From assembly GCF_004792665.1 (NCBI RefSeq), contig NZ_SRZX01000002.1, forward strand, positions 124,001-188,000: a stretch of DNA of 64,000 bases, read 5' to 3'. Each line of letters begins with the position of its first letter. The stretch's first letter is position 1. Shown here in pieces: positions 11,937-23,822 of the stretch. The stretch comes from Marinobacter orientalis. Its GTDB lineage: Bacteria; Pseudomonadota; Gammaproteobacteria; Pseudomonadales; Oleiphilaceae. The notes under the pieces are model-generated. The model ran no database searches. It worked only from the letters and a program-made list of their open reading frames with translations, and was not told the DNA's origin. The position numbers and the translations under genes were made by a program.

Positions 11937-12607
11937 CAGGCCCCGTCCCGGATCACATCCACGCCCTCGGGATAGTCGAGAACAAAGGCGCTGTCTTTCA
12001 CTTCAGCGTTGACCCGGATCTCGTCAAAACTCAGTACACTCAGCTGGGACAGGGAATCCTGCATTCGCATTTCCTGCAACTCACCCTTGAAAAAGGTCAG
12101 CCGCAGCGAGATGAAAAGCGAATCCTCGCTCCTGGGCTCGAGAGTGAACTCCCGGGTGTCGTCACCGACAGACCTCATGGATACCTTGTAGGTTTCATCA
12201 AGGTTGTCCACTTCCCCGCTCAGCAGCAACGCAGGGGTTGTCGAGACTTTTTCATCCAGGCTGTGAACGGTAACCTGCTCAAGATCCGGGTCGTAAACCT
12301 CTACCTTGTCGCCATCGCTGACCACGAACTGGGAATGGGGCTGGCTGGTTTCCCAATAGAAGAGTCCCGGGCGCTTGGCCTTGAGGGAGCCGCGGCTTTC
12401 CTGGACCCGGTTGCCATTTTCATTCACCACAATCTGGATGAATCTGGCCTGGAAGGACTGGTAACTTTCCAGCATCGAAGCCAGTTTGGCTGCGGCGTCA
12501 GAACCACTCTGCCCGTCACCCGTGTTTTCCGCCTGGGCCGGCATAACAGACACGAGCAGTGCCGCGAACATCGATAACAGCCACAAACTCCTTGGTGATC
12601 TCTTCAT
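11936..12607 (-). CDS. lolA: Outer-membrane lipoprotein carrier protein LolA
   Basis: A 223-residue periplasmic chaperone that takes lipoproteins from LolCDE to LolB. The N-terminus is a signal peptide (RSPRSLWLLSMFAALLVSVMPAQA) with an AQA cleavage site near residue 26. LolA features follow: a QARFIQIVVNENG-like first strand, RPGLFYWETSQPHSQFVVSDG, and a C-terminal EIRVNAEVKDSAFVLDYPEG. The ATG has AGGAG nine bases upstream. It lies 12 bp after ftsK and overlaps rarA by one base. Confidence 0.95.
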   Translation of the reverse strand: MKRSPRSLWLLSMFAALLVSVMPAQAENTGDGQSGSDAAAKLASMLESYQSFQARFIQIVVNENGNRVQESRGSLKAKRPGLFYWETSQPHSQFVVSDGDKVEVYDPDLEQVTVHSLDEKVSTTPALLLSGEVDNLDETYKVSMRSVGDDTREFTLEPRSEDSLFISLRLTFFKGELQEMRMQDSLSQLSVLSFDEIRVNAEVKDSAFVLDYPEGVDVIRDGA

Positions 12608-12619
12608 TGATCTGTACTC

Positions 12620-15235
12620 CTAATCTCTTGGTGGCGGTGGTGCCAGTACTTCACGGGCACCGTTGTGCCCGGCGGAGCTGACCACACCGGATGCTTCCAT
12701 GGCCTCTACCAGGTTTGCTGCCCGGTTGTAGCCGATCTTGAATTTCCGCTGGACGGATGAAATCGAAACACGCCGGCCTTCGGTCACGAACGCCACGGCT
12801 TCATCGAACAGGGCGTCCCCCTCACTGTCGCCGCCTCCTTCGCTCAGGCTCGGCACACCGGGCAGGTTTTCACCTTCGGCGCCGTTGAGAACATCGTCGA
12901 CATAAACCGGCTCACCACGGGCTTTCCAGGCACTGACCACCCGGTGCACTTCATCATCGTCCACAAAGGCGCCGTGAACACGCACCGGCAAGCCCGACCC
13001 CGGGGGCAGGTAAAGCATGTCACCGTGGCCCAGCAACTGCTCCGCACCGCCCTGATCCAGAACTGTGCGGGAGTCAATCTTGGACGACACCTGGAACGAC
13101 ATACGGGTGGGAATATTGGCCTTGATCAGGCCGGTAATCACATCAACCGAGGGTCGCTGAGTGGCGAGAATAAGATGGATACCGGCGGCGCGGGCTTTCT
13201 GGGCGATCCGCGCAATCAGTTCTTCCACTTTTTTGCCAACAATCATCATCATGTCGGCAAATTCGTCAATCACCACCACGATAAACGGCAGGGTCTCAAG
13301 TTCGGGCCGTTCCTGCTCATCATCTGCCAGGTACTGATCCGGCTTCCAGGTAGGATCCAGCAGCGGCTCTCCTGCCGCCACCGCATCCTTCACCTTGCGG
13401 TTGTAGCCGGCCAGATTACGGACGCCCAGGCTTGCCAGCAGCCGGTAACGCCGCTCCATTTCCGCCACACACCAGCGCAGGGCATTGGCGGCGTCCTTCA
13501 TGTCCGTGACCACTGGCGCCAGCAGGTGCGGAATACCGTCATAGATGCTCAGCTCCAGCATCTTCGGGTCCACCATGATAAAGCGGACTTCTTCCGGAGT
13601 GGCTTTGAACAGCATACTCAGCAGCATCGCGTTCACGCCCACCGACTTACCGGAACCGGTGGTACCGGCGACCAGCAAGTGGGGCATCTTGGCAAGATTG
13701 GCTACCATCGGGTTGCCGCCGATATCGTTCCCCAGCGCCAGGGTCAGCGCAGAGGAGGATTCCGTGAACACCCGGGCACTCAGTACCTCGCTGAGGCGGA
13801 CCATTTCCCGTTCTTCGTTGGGTATTTCGATACCGACAACGGATTTTCCGGGGATCACCTCGACCACGCGAACACTGAGAACCGCCAGTGCGCGAGCCAG
13901 GTCTTTCGCCAGGTTGGAGATCTTGCTCACTTTCACGCCGGGCGCCGGTTTGATTTCAAAGCGGGTAATAACCGGCCCGGGGTTAACCTCGACCACTTCC
14001 ACAGAAACGCCGAAGTCCGCCAGTTTTTCTTCCAGAAGCCGCGACATATGTTCAAGTGACTCTTCGGAATACCCTTTTTCCTTGCGCTCCTCCGGCGGAT
14101 CCAGCAGCGAGATGGGAGGAATGGGGCTTTCAATATCCTCCAGTAGCGATGCCTGTTTGCTGCTGCCACTCCCGCTTGTTGCAGACTGGTCTTCGCGCTT
14201 GAACGGAGAGATCTTCAGGGACTTGCCAGGCGGTGGTTTCTTGCCACTCTTGCGACCGGCTTCCGGGATATCCCGACCGTTTTCGGGAACTTCTGAATCC
14301 GGCGCGCTGTCATCCCGCGAGCTGAAGCTCTCAAGCCGCGCCGGCTCGACATCATCCACAGGGTGCACACCCTCGAGACCCGGCTCACGCCGCTCTTTCG
14401 GGGGCACTGCTGCTTTTGCCTTCGCTTTGCGCGGCCCGAGACGCAGCAGGCGCCGCCACCAGGACGCACCGTCAGTGTGCTTGTCTTTGCCCGCTGCCGG
14501 AACCCTGTCGCGTACGACCGGCGGCTCTGCACGCTTGCTGGCGGGCCCTGTCGCTGCCGTGTCTGGAGTACCCGAAGGCTGCCGCGCACTGCCGGCGGAT
14601 GAAAACAGGTTCCTGGTGCGGTCAGCGACCCGCAGAGTGAAGTTGCCCAGCTGATCCATCAACCAGAACCAGGAAAGCCCGGTACTGACCGTCAAGGCAA
14701 ACAGGAAGATGGCAATCAGCAAAAGCGTTGTTGCCGGCAGATTGAAGAAACGCACCATGGCATCGGAAACCGCCGCTCCCAGCACGCCACCGGAACTGAT
14801 CCCCAGCCCGAACACCGAGTACAGCGACAACAGGCTGGTTGCCGACAACAGGATCAGCAGAAATCCGCCAAATCTCACCAGAAACAATGGCATGTGCATG
14901 TCGATGGGATCATTTCGCCGCTGGATAAGCATCAGCGCGTAAGCCGCGATCATTACCGGGAACAGGAAGGCCACATGGCCAAAGAAGTCACGGAGCAGGC
15001 TGGCAAGCCAGGCACCGGTGCGACCGGCATAATTCTGCACGCTGGTTTCATGCCCGATACTGGCCCAGCCGGGGTCAGAAGGGCTGAAAGTCACCAGTGC
15101 CATACCCAGATAGATACACAGTGCAATCAGCGCGATCACTGCCCCTTCCCGGGCCCCCTGGGCCAGAAAACGGCGGAATCGCAACTGCTTGTCTGTCAGC
15201 TCTCCTGATTTTTTTGCTTTTGCGCTCTCAGCCAT
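12620..15235 (-). CDS. ftsK: DNA translocase FtsK
   Basis: An 871-residue septal DNA pump coordinating chromosome-dimer resolution with division. Four or five TM helices fill residues 30-200. A Pro/Lys/Arg/Glu-rich linker (about 210-385) is much shorter than in E. coli. The RecA-like motor has Walker [13 protein letters not shown] and Walker [15 protein letters not shown]-terminal winged-helix gamma domain ([20 protein letters not shown]) reads polar KOPS sequences and activates XerD. No strong Shine-Dalgarno precedes the ATG, which lies 7 bp after the metZ stop, so coupling to metZ translation is possible. Confidence 0.96.
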   Translation of the reverse strand: MAESAKAKKSGELTDKQLRFRRFLAQGAREGAVIALIALCIYLGMALVTFSPSDPGWASIGHETSVQNYAGRTGAWLASLLRDFFGHVAFLFPVMIAAYALMLIQRRNDPIDMHMPLFLVRFGGFLLILLSATSLLSLYSVFGLGISSGGVLGAAVSDAMVRFFNLPATTLLLIAIFLFALTVSTGLSWFWLMDQLGNFTLRVADRTRNLFSSAGSARQPSGTPDTAATGPASKRAEPPVVRDRVPAAGKDKHTDGASWWRRLLRLGPRKAKAKAAVPPKERREPGLEGVHPVDDVEPARLESFSSRDDSAPDSEVPENGRDIPEAGRKSGKKPPPGKSLKISPFKREDQSATSGSGSSKQASLLEDIESPIPPISLLDPPEERKEKGYSEESLEHMSRLLEEKLADFGVSVEVVEVNPGPVITRFEIKPAPGVKVSKISNLAKDLARALAVLSVRVVEVIPGKSVVGIEIPNEEREMVRLSEVLSARVFTESSSALTLALGNDIGGNPMVANLAKMPHLLVAGTTGSGKSVGVNAMLLSMLFKATPEEVRFIMVDPKMLELSIYDGIPHLLAPVVTDMKDAANALRWCVAEMERRYRLLASLGVRNLAGYNRKVKDAVAAGEPLLDPTWKPDQYLADDEQERPELETLPFIVVVIDEFADMMMIVGKKVEELIARIAQKARAAGIHLILATQRPSVDVITGLIKANIPTRMSFQVSSKIDSRTVLDQGGAEQLLGHGDMLYLPPGSGLPVRVHGAFVDDDEVHRVVSAWKARGEPVYVDDVLNGAEGENLPGVPSLSEGGGDSEGDALFDEAVAFVTEGRRVSISSVQRKFKIGYNRAANLVEAMEASGVVSSAGHNGAREVLAPPPPRD

Positions 15236-15241
15236 GAATGC

Positions 15242-16483
15242 TCAGACAGTTCCCTGACGGTAATTTTCAAGAGCCTCAAATCCGCGCTGCAAGTCGGTTT
15301 TGAGATCCTCAACAGCTTCAATACCTACCGAGATCCGTACCAGGTTTTCGGTAATGCCCGCCTGCTCCTTGTCTTCCGGAGACAGTCGGCCATGGGTGGT
15401 TGTGGCCGGATGCGTAATGGTTGTTTTGACATCGCCGAGATTGGCGGTAATGGAGATCATCCGGGTGGAGTCGATAAACCTCCAGGCCTGTTCCCTTCCG
15501 CCCTTTACGGTAAACGAGAGCACGCCGCCGAAGCCGCTCTGCTGTCGCTTTGCCAGCTCGTGCTGGGGATGGTCGGGCAAGCCGGCATAGAATACGCGGT
15601 CAACGGTGCCCTGCCCCTCCAGCCATCTGGCCAACTCTAACGCATTGTCACAGTGGGCGCGCATACGGATTGGTAAGGTTTCCAGACCCTTAAGAAAAAC
15701 CCAGGCGTTGAACGGGCTCATGGTGGGGCCGGCCGAGCGCAGAAAACCGTAGACTTCTTCCATCAGGTTGTGGGGGCCAACCACCACACCGCCAACGCAG
15801 CGGCCCTGTCCATCCAGGAACTTGGTGGCGGAATGAATAATGATGTCTGCGCCATGCTCTAACGGGCGCTGAAGCACTGGCGTACAGAAGCAGTTGTCCA
15901 CCACAAACAACGCGTCATTGTCATGGGAGAGTTGCGCCAGAGCCGCCATATCCGCCACTTCACACAGCGGATTGGACGGCGTTTCAATGAAGATCATCCG
16001 GGTTTCGGGCCGTATCGCAGCCTGCCAGCCAGCCATATCCGTCAGCCCCACAAAGGTGGTCTCCAGGCCGAATTTGGCCAGGTATTTCTGGAACAGGACA
16101 TTGGTGGTGCCAAACACACCCCGGGAGCAGATCACGTGATCACCGGACTTCAGCAAGGCCATACAGGTAGCCAGGATGGCTGCCATGCCTGAGGACGTGG
16201 CCACCGCCCGCTCGCCGCCTTCCATTGCTGCAATTCTGGCCTCAAACGCCTGCACAGTGGGATTGGTAAAGCGGGAATAGATATTACCCGGCTCCTCGCC
16301 TCCAAAGCGAGCTGCCGCCTGGGCCGCGCTGCCGTAGACGAAGCTCGACGTGGGGAAAATCGCGTCGCTGTGTTCAAGCTGGCCGGTACGGATCTGCCCG
16401 GCACGGACCGCGAGAGTGTCCACAGACATGCCCTCAAGATCCGATTCGGGGATCAGAACATGCTCCTCGCGGCGATAAGTCAT
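15242..16483 (-). CDS. metZ: O-succinylhomoserine sulfhydrylase
   Basis: A 413-residue PLP enzyme of the Cys/Met metabolism family making homocysteine directly from O-succinylhomoserine and sulfide. The PLP lysine lies in IIHSATKFLDGQGR, followed by GGVVVG. Upstream are SGMAAILATCMALLKSGDH, the PLP-stacking segment, and FIETPSNPLCEVAD. Substrate choice over cystathionine gamma-synthase is taken from context: purF-metZ is the MetZ arrangement in Pseudomonas. It follows purF by 30 bp and precedes ftsK. Its sulfide would come from the cysH/cysB pathway. Confidence 0.92.
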   Translation of the reverse strand: MTYRREEHVLIPESDLEGMSVDTLAVRAGQIRTGQLEHSDAIFPTSSFVYGSAAQAAARFGGEEPGNIYSRFTNPTVQAFEARIAAMEGGERAVATSSGMAAILATCMALLKSGDHVICSRGVFGTTNVLFQKYLAKFGLETTFVGLTDMAGWQAAIRPETRMIFIETPSNPLCEVADMAALAQLSHDNDALFVVDNCFCTPVLQRPLEHGADIIIHSATKFLDGQGRCVGGVVVGPHNLMEEVYGFLRSAGPTMSPFNAWVFLKGLETLPIRMRAHCDNALELARWLEGQGTVDRVFYAGLPDHPQHELAKRQQSGFGGVLSFTVKGGREQAWRFIDSTRMISITANLGDVKTTITHPATTTHGRLSPEDKEQAGITENLVRISVGIEAVEDLKTDLQRGFEALENYRQGTV

Positions 16484-16513
16484 GACAAACTCCTGTTTAC
16501 AACCATGGCCCGT

Positions 16514-18046
16514 TCAATCTTCGTCGTTATACAGATCAATAATACCGTTATCGGAGGAATCCGAAGAATCTCCGCCACCGGCCTGAAAGCGATTTTCATC
16601 GTTCCTGGCGGCTTCCAGCTTGTTCAGATACGCAGCGTTCACATCACCGGTAATGTAGTTGCCGGTGAACACCGAGCATTCCCAGCCTTCAATATCCGGG
16701 TTAACGTCGCTGACACAGGTAATCAGGTCTTCCAGATCCTGATACAGCAACCAGTCGGCCCCGATCAACTGGCCGATCTCATCAACGCTGCGATCGTGGG
16801 CAATCAGTTCATTCACCGACGGCATGTCGATGCCGTACACGTTGGGATACCGCACCGGAGGTGCCGCGGAAGCAAAATACACCTTGCGGGCACCGGCATC
16901 GCGGGCCATCTGGACGATCTCCTTACAGGTCGTGCCCCGCACAATTGAGTCGTCCACCAGCATCACGTTCTTACCGCGGAACTCGAGATCAATGGGGTTG
17001 AGCTTCTGGCGCACGGATTTCTTGCGCATCTTCTGGCCCGGCATGATGAAGGTACGGCCGATGTAGCGGTTCTTGATGAAGCCCTCACGGAATTTCACGC
17101 CAAGCCGATGGGCCATCTGCATCGCGGACGTACGGCTGGTGTCCGGGATGGGCATCACGACGTCAATATCATGATCCGGCCGTTCGCGCAGAACCTTTTC
17201 CGCCAGGGTTTCACCCATTCGCAGACGCGCCTTGTAAACCGACACCTGGTCAATAATAGAGTCGGGCCGCGCGAAATACACATGCTCGAACACGCACGGA
17301 TAGAGGTGGGGATCTTCTGCGCATTGCTGGGCATACAGCGTACCATCGGTTTCGATGTATACCGCCTCCCCCGGTGCGATATCCCGCACCAGCTTGAATC
17401 CGGCTGCGCTCAGGGCGACGCTTTCGGAAGCAATCATGTACTCCTCCCCGTCTTCAGTCTTGCGCACGCCATAACAGGCAGGACGAATACCATTGGGGTC
17501 GCGGAAGCCGACGATGCCATAGCCGGTGATCATCGCAATGACTGCATAAGCGCCCCGGCAACGCTTGTGCACAGCGCGAACGGCGGAAAAAATCTCTTCC
17601 TTGGTCGGGTCGAGCTTGCCCAGTTTCTGAAGCTCATGGGCGAACACGTTCAGCAATACCTCGGAATCCGAGTTGGTGTTGATATGGCGCAGATCGGTAC
17701 GAAACAGGTCGTTGCTGAGGTCTTCGGCGTTGGTCAGGTTGCCGTTGTGGGCCAGAGTAATGCCGTAGGGGCTGTTGACATAAAACGGCTGAGCCTCGGA
17801 AGAGCTGGAACTGCCGGCGGTAGGATAACGGACATGGCCGATCCCCACATTGCCTACCAGCCGACGCATATGGCGGGTACGGAACACATCCCGTACCAGC
17901 CCGTTGTCCTTGCGAAGGAAGAAACGCTCATCCTGGAAGGTAACAATACCCGCTGCATCCTGGCCCCGGTGTTGTAATACGGTCAGCGCGTCGTAAAGCG
18001 ACTGATTCACATTGGAAGTACTGACTATGCCGACAATGCCACACAT
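16514..18046 (-). CDS. purF: Amidophosphoribosyltransferase
   Basis: A 510-residue enzyme making 5-phosphoribosylamine from PRPP and glutamine, the first step of purine synthesis. It starts MCGIVGIV, so Cys2 becomes the N-terminal glutamine nucleophile. The glutaminase part has [35 protein letters not shown] and [10 protein letters not shown]. The phosphoribosyltransferase half has the PRPP loop [14 protein letters not shown] short acidic/Ser tail follows. It lies 35 bp after cvpA, the usual cvpA-purF pair. Confidence 0.97.
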   Translation of the reverse strand: MCGIVGIVSTSNVNQSLYDALTVLQHRGQDAAGIVTFQDERFFLRKDNGLVRDVFRTRHMRRLVGNVGIGHVRYPTAGSSSSSEAQPFYVNSPYGITLAHNGNLTNAEDLSNDLFRTDLRHINTNSDSEVLLNVFAHELQKLGKLDPTKEEIFSAVRAVHKRCRGAYAVIAMITGYGIVGFRDPNGIRPACYGVRKTEDGEEYMIASESVALSAAGFKLVRDIAPGEAVYIETDGTLYAQQCAEDPHLYPCVFEHVYFARPDSIIDQVSVYKARLRMGETLAEKVLRERPDHDIDVVMPIPDTSRTSAMQMAHRLGVKFREGFIKNRYIGRTFIMPGQKMRKKSVRQKLNPIDLEFRGKNVMLVDDSIVRGTTCKEIVQMARDAGARKVYFASAAPPVRYPNVYGIDMPSVNELIAHDRSVDEIGQLIGADWLLYQDLEDLITCVSDVNPDIEGWECSVFTGNYITGDVNAAYLNKLEAARNDENRFQAGGGDSSDSSDNGIIDLYNDED

Positions 18047-18081
18047 GGATACGGTAATCTCCGAAGCGTTAAAACTGAATG

Positions 18082-18651
18082 TTAGCGGTACGCGGAAGCG
18101 GGTTCCACGATATCTTCCTGTTGAGAATCGGGCGGCTCGTCCATGCTTCCACCTGCAGGCCCGAGAAAGCGGGCGAATTCGTCTCCAAGCGTCCTTCGTG
18201 ACCAGTCTTCTACCACAGCCAGGCGGTCAATCATCACAGACGTGCGCCACCAGGTATCCTCTGCAAGGGGTGTGTAGCGGGTCAAGGCAATTGCAACAAT
18301 CACCACCACCACCCCCCGCAGCAGACCGAAGCCCATACCCAGCACCCGATCGGTCGCGGACAGGCCGGTAGCCCTTACCAGATGACCAATCAGGTTATTG
18401 ATGATGGCACCAACGATCAGGGTGGAAAAAAACAGGATGGCAAACGCGGCTACCAGGCGTACCAATGGGGTCTCAACGGTGCCCTCAAGGAGAGACTGCA
18501 TCTGGGGGTGGAACGTTCTGGCAATGATGAACGCACCCACCCAGGTTATCAGCGACAACGCTTCCTTGATGAAGCCACGCTTGAGACTGATAAGGGTAGA
18601 AACAGTAATCAGGGCAATGATGACCCAGTCGATCCAGATCAGCGCATCCAT
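18082..18651 (-). CDS. cvpA: CvpA family inner-membrane protein
   Basis: A 189-residue protein with four predicted TM helices (near residues 5-22, 28-45, 64-85 and 100-120) and a cytoplasmic C-terminal tail, the CvpA layout. The start [15 protein letters not shown] and the [20 protein letters not shown] loop are typical. CvpA was named for colicin V production and is linked to envelope-stress and purine-related phenotypes; its biochemical role is unsettled. It is directly upstream of purF, as in most gammaproteobacteria. Confidence 0.92.
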   Translation of the reverse strand: MDALIWIDWVIIALITVSTLISLKRGFIKEALSLITWVGAFIIARTFHPQMQSLLEGTVETPLVRLVAAFAILFFSTLIVGAIINNLIGHLVRATGLSATDRVLGMGFGLLRGVVVVIVAIALTRYTPLAEDTWWRTSVMIDRLAVVEDWSRRTLGDEFARFLGPAGGSMDEPPDSQQEDIVEPASAYR

Positions 18652-18746
18652 GGAAAACCCGGTGGAGAAACGGAAGCGCGAATTCTATCAGGAAACGTCA
18701 CCCGACCAAACCGCCCATTACGCAATACTGACCGCCACCCGCTATC

Positions 18747-19379
18747 CTATTTGCCCCCGGAGGTTACCAGGCTGTTGAGGCCGAAGGTTTTGTCCAGGAC
18801 CTGCTTGGCCTTTTCGGCTTCTGCTTTCTCGGCAAAGGGGCCACTGAAGACCCGGGTCAGCTCGGCGTCGCCGCGGGTTACTCGCTGGAGGTGGGAATTG
18901 TAGCCCTTGTCGCGGACCTTGTCCCGCAGTGCGCTGGCGTTATCACTGCTGCCGAAACTGCCCAACTGGACCACCCATGCGCCTTCCAGGGACCGGGTAA
19001 ACTCGGCAGAGCTCTCTTCGCTGGCCGGCTCTTCCGGCTCAGGCTCGCTGGCTTGCTGCCGGGATACCTCAGGCGCTTCAGCCGTGGGAGCCGGCTCGGG
19101 CGCCTCCACCCCGGATACTTCCTGCGGCGGCTCTTCAAAAGAAGGTTCGGGTACTGCAGGCTGCGACTCTCCGTTACCGGATTCTTCGAGACGGTAGGCA
19201 GGTGTACTGGTCACCTCGGGTTCCGGCGCTTCAACTTCGGGAAAGGGGGGCTCCTCGGGAATCTTGATGGAGGTGGACTCACGTTCGGAGTGTGGCTCAT
19301 CAAACATCATCGGCACAAAGATAACGGCAAGAGACACCAGTACGAGCGCCCCGATAATTCTTTGCTTCAGTCCGTCCAC
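18747..19379 (-). CDS. SPOR-domain cell-division protein (DedD-like)
   Basis: A 210-residue bitopic membrane protein. One N-terminal TM helix (about 8-24, IGALVLVSLAVIFVPMMF) is followed by a Pro/Glu-rich periplasmic linker (about 30-130). A C-terminal SPOR domain starts GAWVVQLGSFGSSDNASALRD and ends near residue 207. SPOR domains bind denuded peptidoglycan at the septum. The start is GTG (19377-19379) with AGGGGAT upstream; no ATG is in frame near it. It lies between folC and cvpA, where DedD-type proteins are common. Confidence 0.88.
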   Translation of the reverse strand: MDGLKQRIIGALVLVSLAVIFVPMMFDEPHSERESTSIKIPEEPPFPEVEAPEPEVTSTPAYRLEESGNGESQPAVPEPSFEEPPQEVSGVEAPEPAPTAEAPEVSRQQASEPEPEEPASEESSAEFTRSLEGAWVVQLGSFGSSDNASALRDKVRDKGYNSHLQRVTRGDAELTRVFSGPFAEKAEAEKAKQVLDKTFGLNSLVTSGGK

Positions 19380-19500
19380 GTTACGCTATCCCCTGTTCAT
19401 CCAAGACTTGCCATGATTGACCAATACTGTGCCCGATAGTAACCGCCGCCTGACGAGAACTCAAAGCCTCACGACGGGAATGACCGATATTTAAGACGGG

Positions 19501-20817
19501 TCATATTCCCAGAGCATCACGGGCTTGAGCAACGGTATGGAATGACCCGAACACAATCACCAGGTCATCCTTCGCCGCTTCCGCCAGTGCCTGCTCCAGG
19601 CCCTCCCCGACCGATGACGAAAGCTCTGGCGAGGCCTCCCCGACAATATCGGCGAGGCGTGCAGCGAGTTCCCGGCAGCCCAGGCCCCGGGGAACCGCCA
19701 GACCGGCAAGGTGCCACTGATCCACAACCCGGCTCATTGCCCGGGCTACGCCTTCCACATCCTTATCGGCGAGTGCGGCGTAGACCGCGATGACACGGCC
19801 GGCGGGCTTGCGCTGCCGGGCGATCCGGTCAGCCAGCCAGGCTGCCGCATGGGGGTTGTGACCAACGTCCGCAATCACCCGGGGCGAAAGCTTCAGAACC
19901 TCGTAACGCCCGGGCAGCGTAAGCTCCGCCAGTATCCGTTCGATAGACGACAATGCCAGGCCGGGTTCAAGCTGACGGATGGCAACAACCGCAGCGGCAA
20001 GACTGTGGACAGGAAGGCCGGTGTCGGGAATTCTGACCTCATCACCGTAACGGTCCTGCCTGAGGGTAAATCCCCCTGCAGCCCTGCCGTCATCCCCGGA
20101 CAGTACAAGCTGATAGGTTTCACCGGGGCGCTCCAGCAGTACTTTCTGGGCGGAAACCTGCTGGAGCACGGACGCCGGAGGATTGATGTCCGCATAAATG
20201 GCATTGATACCGGGGCGCAGTATTCCCGCCTTCTCGAAGCCGATAACCTCACGGTTGTCGCCGAGAAAGGACACATGATCTATGTCCACCGAGGTAATGA
20301 TCGCCAGATCCGGATCCAGCACATTCACCGCATCCAGCCGACCGCCAAGCCCCACCTCAAGAACCCAGTCTTCAACCCCGGCTTGCTCAAACAACACAAA
20401 CGCGGCCAGAGTGCCAAACTCGAAATAGGTCAGCGTGGTGTTGCCCCGTGCCGCTTCAACCCGTTCAAAGGCGCCAACCAGCATTTCGTCAGTAACGTTC
20501 GTGCCATTGATGCGGACACGTTCGTTGTAGTGCTGAAGGTGCGGCGAAGTGTAAGCGCCGGTCGACCGCCCTGCCCTGATCAGCAGTTGCTCGAGAGCTG
20601 CAACGGCACTGCCTTTGCCGTTGGTACCGCCAACAGTAATGATCCGCGCTGACGGATTGCGGCGGAACAGTCGCCGTAGCACCAGAAGAACGCGATCGAG
20701 GCCGAGGTCGATTTCGGAAGGATGGATGGATTCAAGATAAGCAAGCCACTGCTCAAGCGTGGCTCCGGCGCCCGGCATCTGAAGGTGCCGGGCGCTGGAA
20801 TCATTCGACGGGGACAT
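19501..20817 (-). CDS. folC: Bifunctional folylpolyglutamate synthase / dihydrofolate synthase
   Basis: A 438-residue Mur-ligase-family enzyme that makes dihydrofolate from dihydropteroate and adds glutamates to folates. The ATP loop is [18 protein letters not shown] near residue 55. [42 protein letters not shown] and [14 protein letters not shown] follow. The start is taken at ATG 20817 (MSPSNDSS), which has GGAAAG upstream, rather than 90 bp further up inside accD. With this start it overlaps accD by 17 nt. A 121-bp gap separates it from the SPOR gene. Confidence 0.95.
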   Translation of the reverse strand: MSPSNDSSARHLQMPGAGATLEQWLAYLESIHPSEIDLGLDRVLLVLRRLFRRNPSARIITVGGTNGKGSAVAALEQLLIRAGRSTGAYTSPHLQHYNERVRINGTNVTDEMLVGAFERVEAARGNTTLTYFEFGTLAAFVLFEQAGVEDWVLEVGLGGRLDAVNVLDPDLAIITSVDIDHVSFLGDNREVIGFEKAGILRPGINAIYADINPPASVLQQVSAQKVLLERPGETYQLVLSGDDGRAAGGFTLRQDRYGDEVRIPDTGLPVHSLAAAVVAIRQLEPGLALSSIERILAELTLPGRYEVLKLSPRVIADVGHNPHAAAWLADRIARQRKPAGRVIAVYAALADKDVEGVARAMSRVVDQWHLAGLAVPRGLGCRELAARLADIVGEASPELSSSVGEGLEQALAEAAKDDLVIVFGSFHTVAQARDALGI

Positions 20818-21727
20818 CGCTTTCCGGTCGCTCCGATACTTCGAACTCGATCGGTGCTTCCGTAGCCGGCTTTTCCAGACCGGCAAATTTGGCCAGCAAT
20901 GCTGCAATGCGTTGGCGCATCTGGTGGCGGTGCAGAATCATGTCGATGGCGCCATGCTCCAGCAGGAACTCGCTGCGCTGGAAGCCCTCGGGCAGCTTTT
21001 CGCGAACTGTCTGCTCGATAACGCGGGGCCCGGCAAAGCCGATCAGCGCATAGGGCTCTGCGATGTTCAGGTCACCCAGCATGGCCAGGCTGGCGGAAAC
21101 GCCACCAAACACCGGATCCGTCATCACCGAAATGTAGGGAATGCCTTCCTGCTTCATGCGCTCAAGCACCGCTGCAGTCTTGGACATCTGCATCAGCGAC
21201 AGAATGGCTTCCTGCATTCGCGCGCCGCCACTGGCAGAGAAACAGACCAGGGGAATCCGCTCTTCCAGGCACACGTTGGCAGCCTGGACAAATTTCTCAC
21301 CCACCACCTGGCCCATGGAGCCGCCAAGGAAGTTGAATTCGAACGCCACCGCAACCAGGGGCGTCTCCAGGCAGTTGCCACGCATGGCCACAAGCGCGTC
21401 TTTCTCGCCGGTCGCCTTCTGGTTCTGGGCCAGTCTGTCCTTGTAGCGCTTGCTGTCCTTGAACTTCAGGCGATCCCAGGGCTCCAGATCTGCCGCAATT
21501 TCCTGGCGGCCTTCCTTGTCCAGAAAGATATCCAGGCGGCGGCGGGCCGTCACTCGCAAGTGATGCTGACATTTGGGACAGACATCCAGGTTCTTGTCGA
21601 GCTCCGGCTTGTAGAGAAAGGCCCCACACTTCGGGCACTTCTTCCAGAGCCCCTCAGGGACCCCGGTCCGTTGCTTGGATTCCGAGCGGATCTTGCTCGG
21701 CATGATCTTGTCCAGCCAGTTACTCAT
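20801..21727 (-). CDS. accD: Acetyl-CoA carboxylase carboxyltransferase subunit beta
   Basis: A 308-residue subunit forming, with AccA, the carboxyltransferase that makes malonyl-CoA for fatty-acid synthesis. The N-terminal four-cysteine zinc ribbon is present ([20 protein letters not shown] then PKC, residues 31-53). The crotonase-like core has [21 protein letters not shown], the oxyanion-hole region, and [20 protein letters not shown]. The C-terminal tail is acidic. It lies between trpA and folC; the accD-folC order is conserved in gammaproteobacteria. Confidence 0.97.
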   Translation of the reverse strand: MSNWLDKIMPSKIRSESKQRTGVPEGLWKKCPKCGAFLYKPELDKNLDVCPKCQHHLRVTARRRLDIFLDKEGRQEIAADLEPWDRLKFKDSKRYKDRLAQNQKATGEKDALVAMRGNCLETPLVAVAFEFNFLGGSMGQVVGEKFVQAANVCLEERIPLVCFSASGGARMQEAILSLMQMSKTAAVLERMKQEGIPYISVMTDPVFGGVSASLAMLGDLNIAEPYALIGFAGPRVIEQTVREKLPEGFQRSEFLLEHGAIDMILHRHQMRQRIAALLAKFAGLEKPATEAPIEFEVSERPESDVPVE

Positions 21728-21768
21728 GATCTCATCCTGTCCTTATATGCCTGCCGGATACCTGTGTG

Positions 21769-22581
21769 TCAGGAGGGCAGGCTGTCCAGTGCTTCGCGCA
21801 TCGGGTGAAGCAGATCTGACAGCGCCCGCTTGAGCTGATCAGGATCTGCCTGATTCCGGGCTATTGTATCTACCAGCACACTGCCGACAATTACACCATC
21901 GGATACCTGACCGACAGCTGCAGCGGTGGCTGCGTCACGGATACCGAAGCCGACAGCTACCGGTAGTGCCGTGAGTTCGTGAATGTGGGCGACATTCGCG
22001 GCAACCTCATCCACATCAATTTTGCCAGCGCCGGTCACACCCTTGAATGAAACATAGTACACATAGCCGGAACTGTGCTCACTGATTGCACGAATCCGGT
22101 CATCGGTGGTGGTCGGTGCCAGCAGAAATATCGCATCCAGGTTACGCGCGGTGAACAACGGCGCCACTTCATCCGCCTCTTCCGGCGGCAGGTCCACGGT
22201 CAGGATGCCATCCACGCCCGCATCGACAGCACCATCGGCAAACTTTTCCTGGCCCATGGCTTCCATGGGATTAAGATAGCCCATCAGCACGATGGGCGTT
22301 GCATCATCTTTTTCACGGAAGGTTTTCACCATCGCCAACACCTGGCGCAATGAGGTTCCGTGCCTGAGCGCCCGCTCACAGGCCTGCTGGATCACCGGGC
22401 CATCTGCCATGGGGTCCGAAAACGGAACACCCAGTTCGATGATGTCTGCGCCAGCGTCAACCAGGGTGTGCATCAAGCCAACGGTCTGATCCGGGTGCGG
22501 ATCCCCTGCGGTAATATACGGGATCAACGCCTTGCGACCCTGTTCCCTGAGGGTCCTGAGCACCCCTTCGATTCGACTCAT
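21769..22581 (-). CDS. trpA: Tryptophan synthase alpha subunit
   Basis: A 270-residue TIM-barrel enzyme cleaving indole-3-glycerol phosphate to indole, which tunnels to TrpB. The catalytic Glu is in [19 protein letters not shown] (about residues 48-66) with the catalytic Asp in SDPMADG. The phosphate-binding segment is [18 protein letters not shown], followed by [10 protein letters not shown]. Length and start are normal. It lies 20 bp after trpB. Confidence 0.97.
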   Translation of the reverse strand: MSRIEGVLRTLREQGRKALIPYITAGDPHPDQTVGLMHTLVDAGADIIELGVPFSDPMADGPVIQQACERALRHGTSLRQVLAMVKTFREKDDATPIVLMGYLNPMEAMGQEKFADGAVDAGVDGILTVDLPPEEADEVAPLFTARNLDAIFLLAPTTTDDRIRAISEHSSGYVYYVSFKGVTGAGKIDVDEVAANVAHIHELTALPVAVGFGIRDAATAAAVGQVSDGVIVGSVLVDTIARNQADPDQLKRALSDLLHPMREALDSLPS

Positions 22582-22601
22582 GCCTGCTCCTTTGCTGTTG
22601 C

Positions 22602-23822
22602 TTAAACTTCTATGCCATCAATTTCAGCGACGGTCTGCATATCCTTGTCACCGCGTCCGGAGATGTTAATAACCACCACCTTGTCTTTATCCATGGATGC
22701 AGCAAGCTTGATTGCATACGCAACCGCATGGGCAGTTTCCAGCGCCGGCATGATGCCTTCGACGCGGGTCAGCTTACGGAAGCCGTCCAGCGCCTCGTCG
22801 TCAGTCACCGAGACGTAGTGTGCCCGGCCAATGTCCTTGAGCCAGCTATGCTCCGGACCAACGCCCGGATAATCCAGGCCGGCGCTCACCGAATGCGTAC
22901 CGGCGATCTGGCCGTTTTCGTCTTCCATCAGATAGGTCCGGTTGCCGTGAAGTACACCCGGCCGGCCGGCGCTCAGGGGTGCGGCGTGCTGGCCGGTATC
23001 GATACCAAGGCCACCTGCTTCCACACCATACAGTTCGACGCTTTCATCAGTCAGGAACGGATAGAACATGCCGATGGCGTTGGATCCGCCACCTACGCAG
23101 GCCACCAGTGCGTCCGGCAGCTTGCCGGTCCGGTCCAGACACTGTGCGCGAGTTTCCCGGCCAATCACCGACTGGAAGTCACGAACCAGCAACGGATAGG
23201 GGTGGGGGCCCGCCACCGTGCCGATGATATAAAAAGTATCATCAACATTGGCGACCCAGTCCCGCATGGCATCGTTCATGGCATCCTTCAGCGTGCGGGT
23301 GCCACTTGTGACCGAGTGGACCTCGGCGCCCAACAGCTTCATCCGGTATACATTCGGCGACTGTCGTCTGATGTCCTCTTCGCCCATGAACACGTGGCAC
23401 TCGAGACCAAGGCGGGCACAGACGGTTGCCGTGGCCACGCCGTGCTGCCCGGCGCCGGTTTCGGCTATCACCCGTTTCTTGCCAAGAAAACGGGCCAGAA
23501 GCGCCTGGCCGATGGTGTTGTTCACCTTGTGCGCACCCGTGTGGTTCAGGTCTTCGCGCTTGAGCCAGATCTGCGCACCACCGGTTTCACGGGTCAGCCT
23601 TTCGGCAAAATACAACGGACTGGGCCGGCCCACGTAATGCGCCAGGTCCCTGTCGAATTCGGCCTGAAACTCAGGGTCATCCCTGAGCCTCTTGTACTCG
23701 CGCTCAAGGGTCATCAGTGAATCAAACAGCGTTTCTGAAACAAATCTTCCGCCGTAGGCGCCAAAGTGACCCCGCGCATCCGGAAGCGCCTTGAGCATTT
23801 CTTCAGTCAGTTTCATCGACAC
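22602..23822 (-). CDS. trpB: Tryptophan synthase beta subunit
   Basis: A 406-residue PLP enzyme joining indole and serine to give tryptophan. The PLP lysine lies in [19 protein letters not shown] near residue 97, with [20 protein letters not shown] and the phosphate loop [15 protein letters not shown] at 23822 has GAGG six bases upstream and is preferred; an ATG two codons later (23816) has poorer spacing. It overlaps the end of trpF by 20 nt. In Pseudomonas trpBA sits elsewhere under TrpI; here it is with trpF. Confidence 0.97.
   Translation of the reverse strand: MSMKLTEEMLKALPDARGHFGAYGGRFVSETLFDSLMTLEREYKRLRDDPEFQAEFDRDLAHYVGRPSPLYFAERLTRETGGAQIWLKREDLNHTGAHKVNNTIGQALLARFLGKKRVIAETGAGQHGVATATVCARLGLECHVFMGEEDIRRQSPNVYRMKLLGAEVHSVTSGTRTLKDAMNDAMRDWVANVDDTFYIIGTVAGPHPYPLLVRDFQSVIGRETRAQCLDRTGKLPDALVACVGGGSNAIGMFYPFLTDESVELYGVEAGGLGIDTGQHAAPLSAGRPGVLHGNRTYLMEDENGQIAGTHSVSAGLDYPGVGPEHSWLKDIGRAHYVSVTDDEALDGFRKLTRVEGIMPALETAHAVAYAIKLAASMDKDKVVVINISGRGDKDMQTVAEIDGIEV

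Noticed and set aside
12944-14654. Open frames of more than 350 codons antisense to ftsK
   Set aside because: They are shadows produced by GC-rich codon use in ftsK, with no family resemblance.
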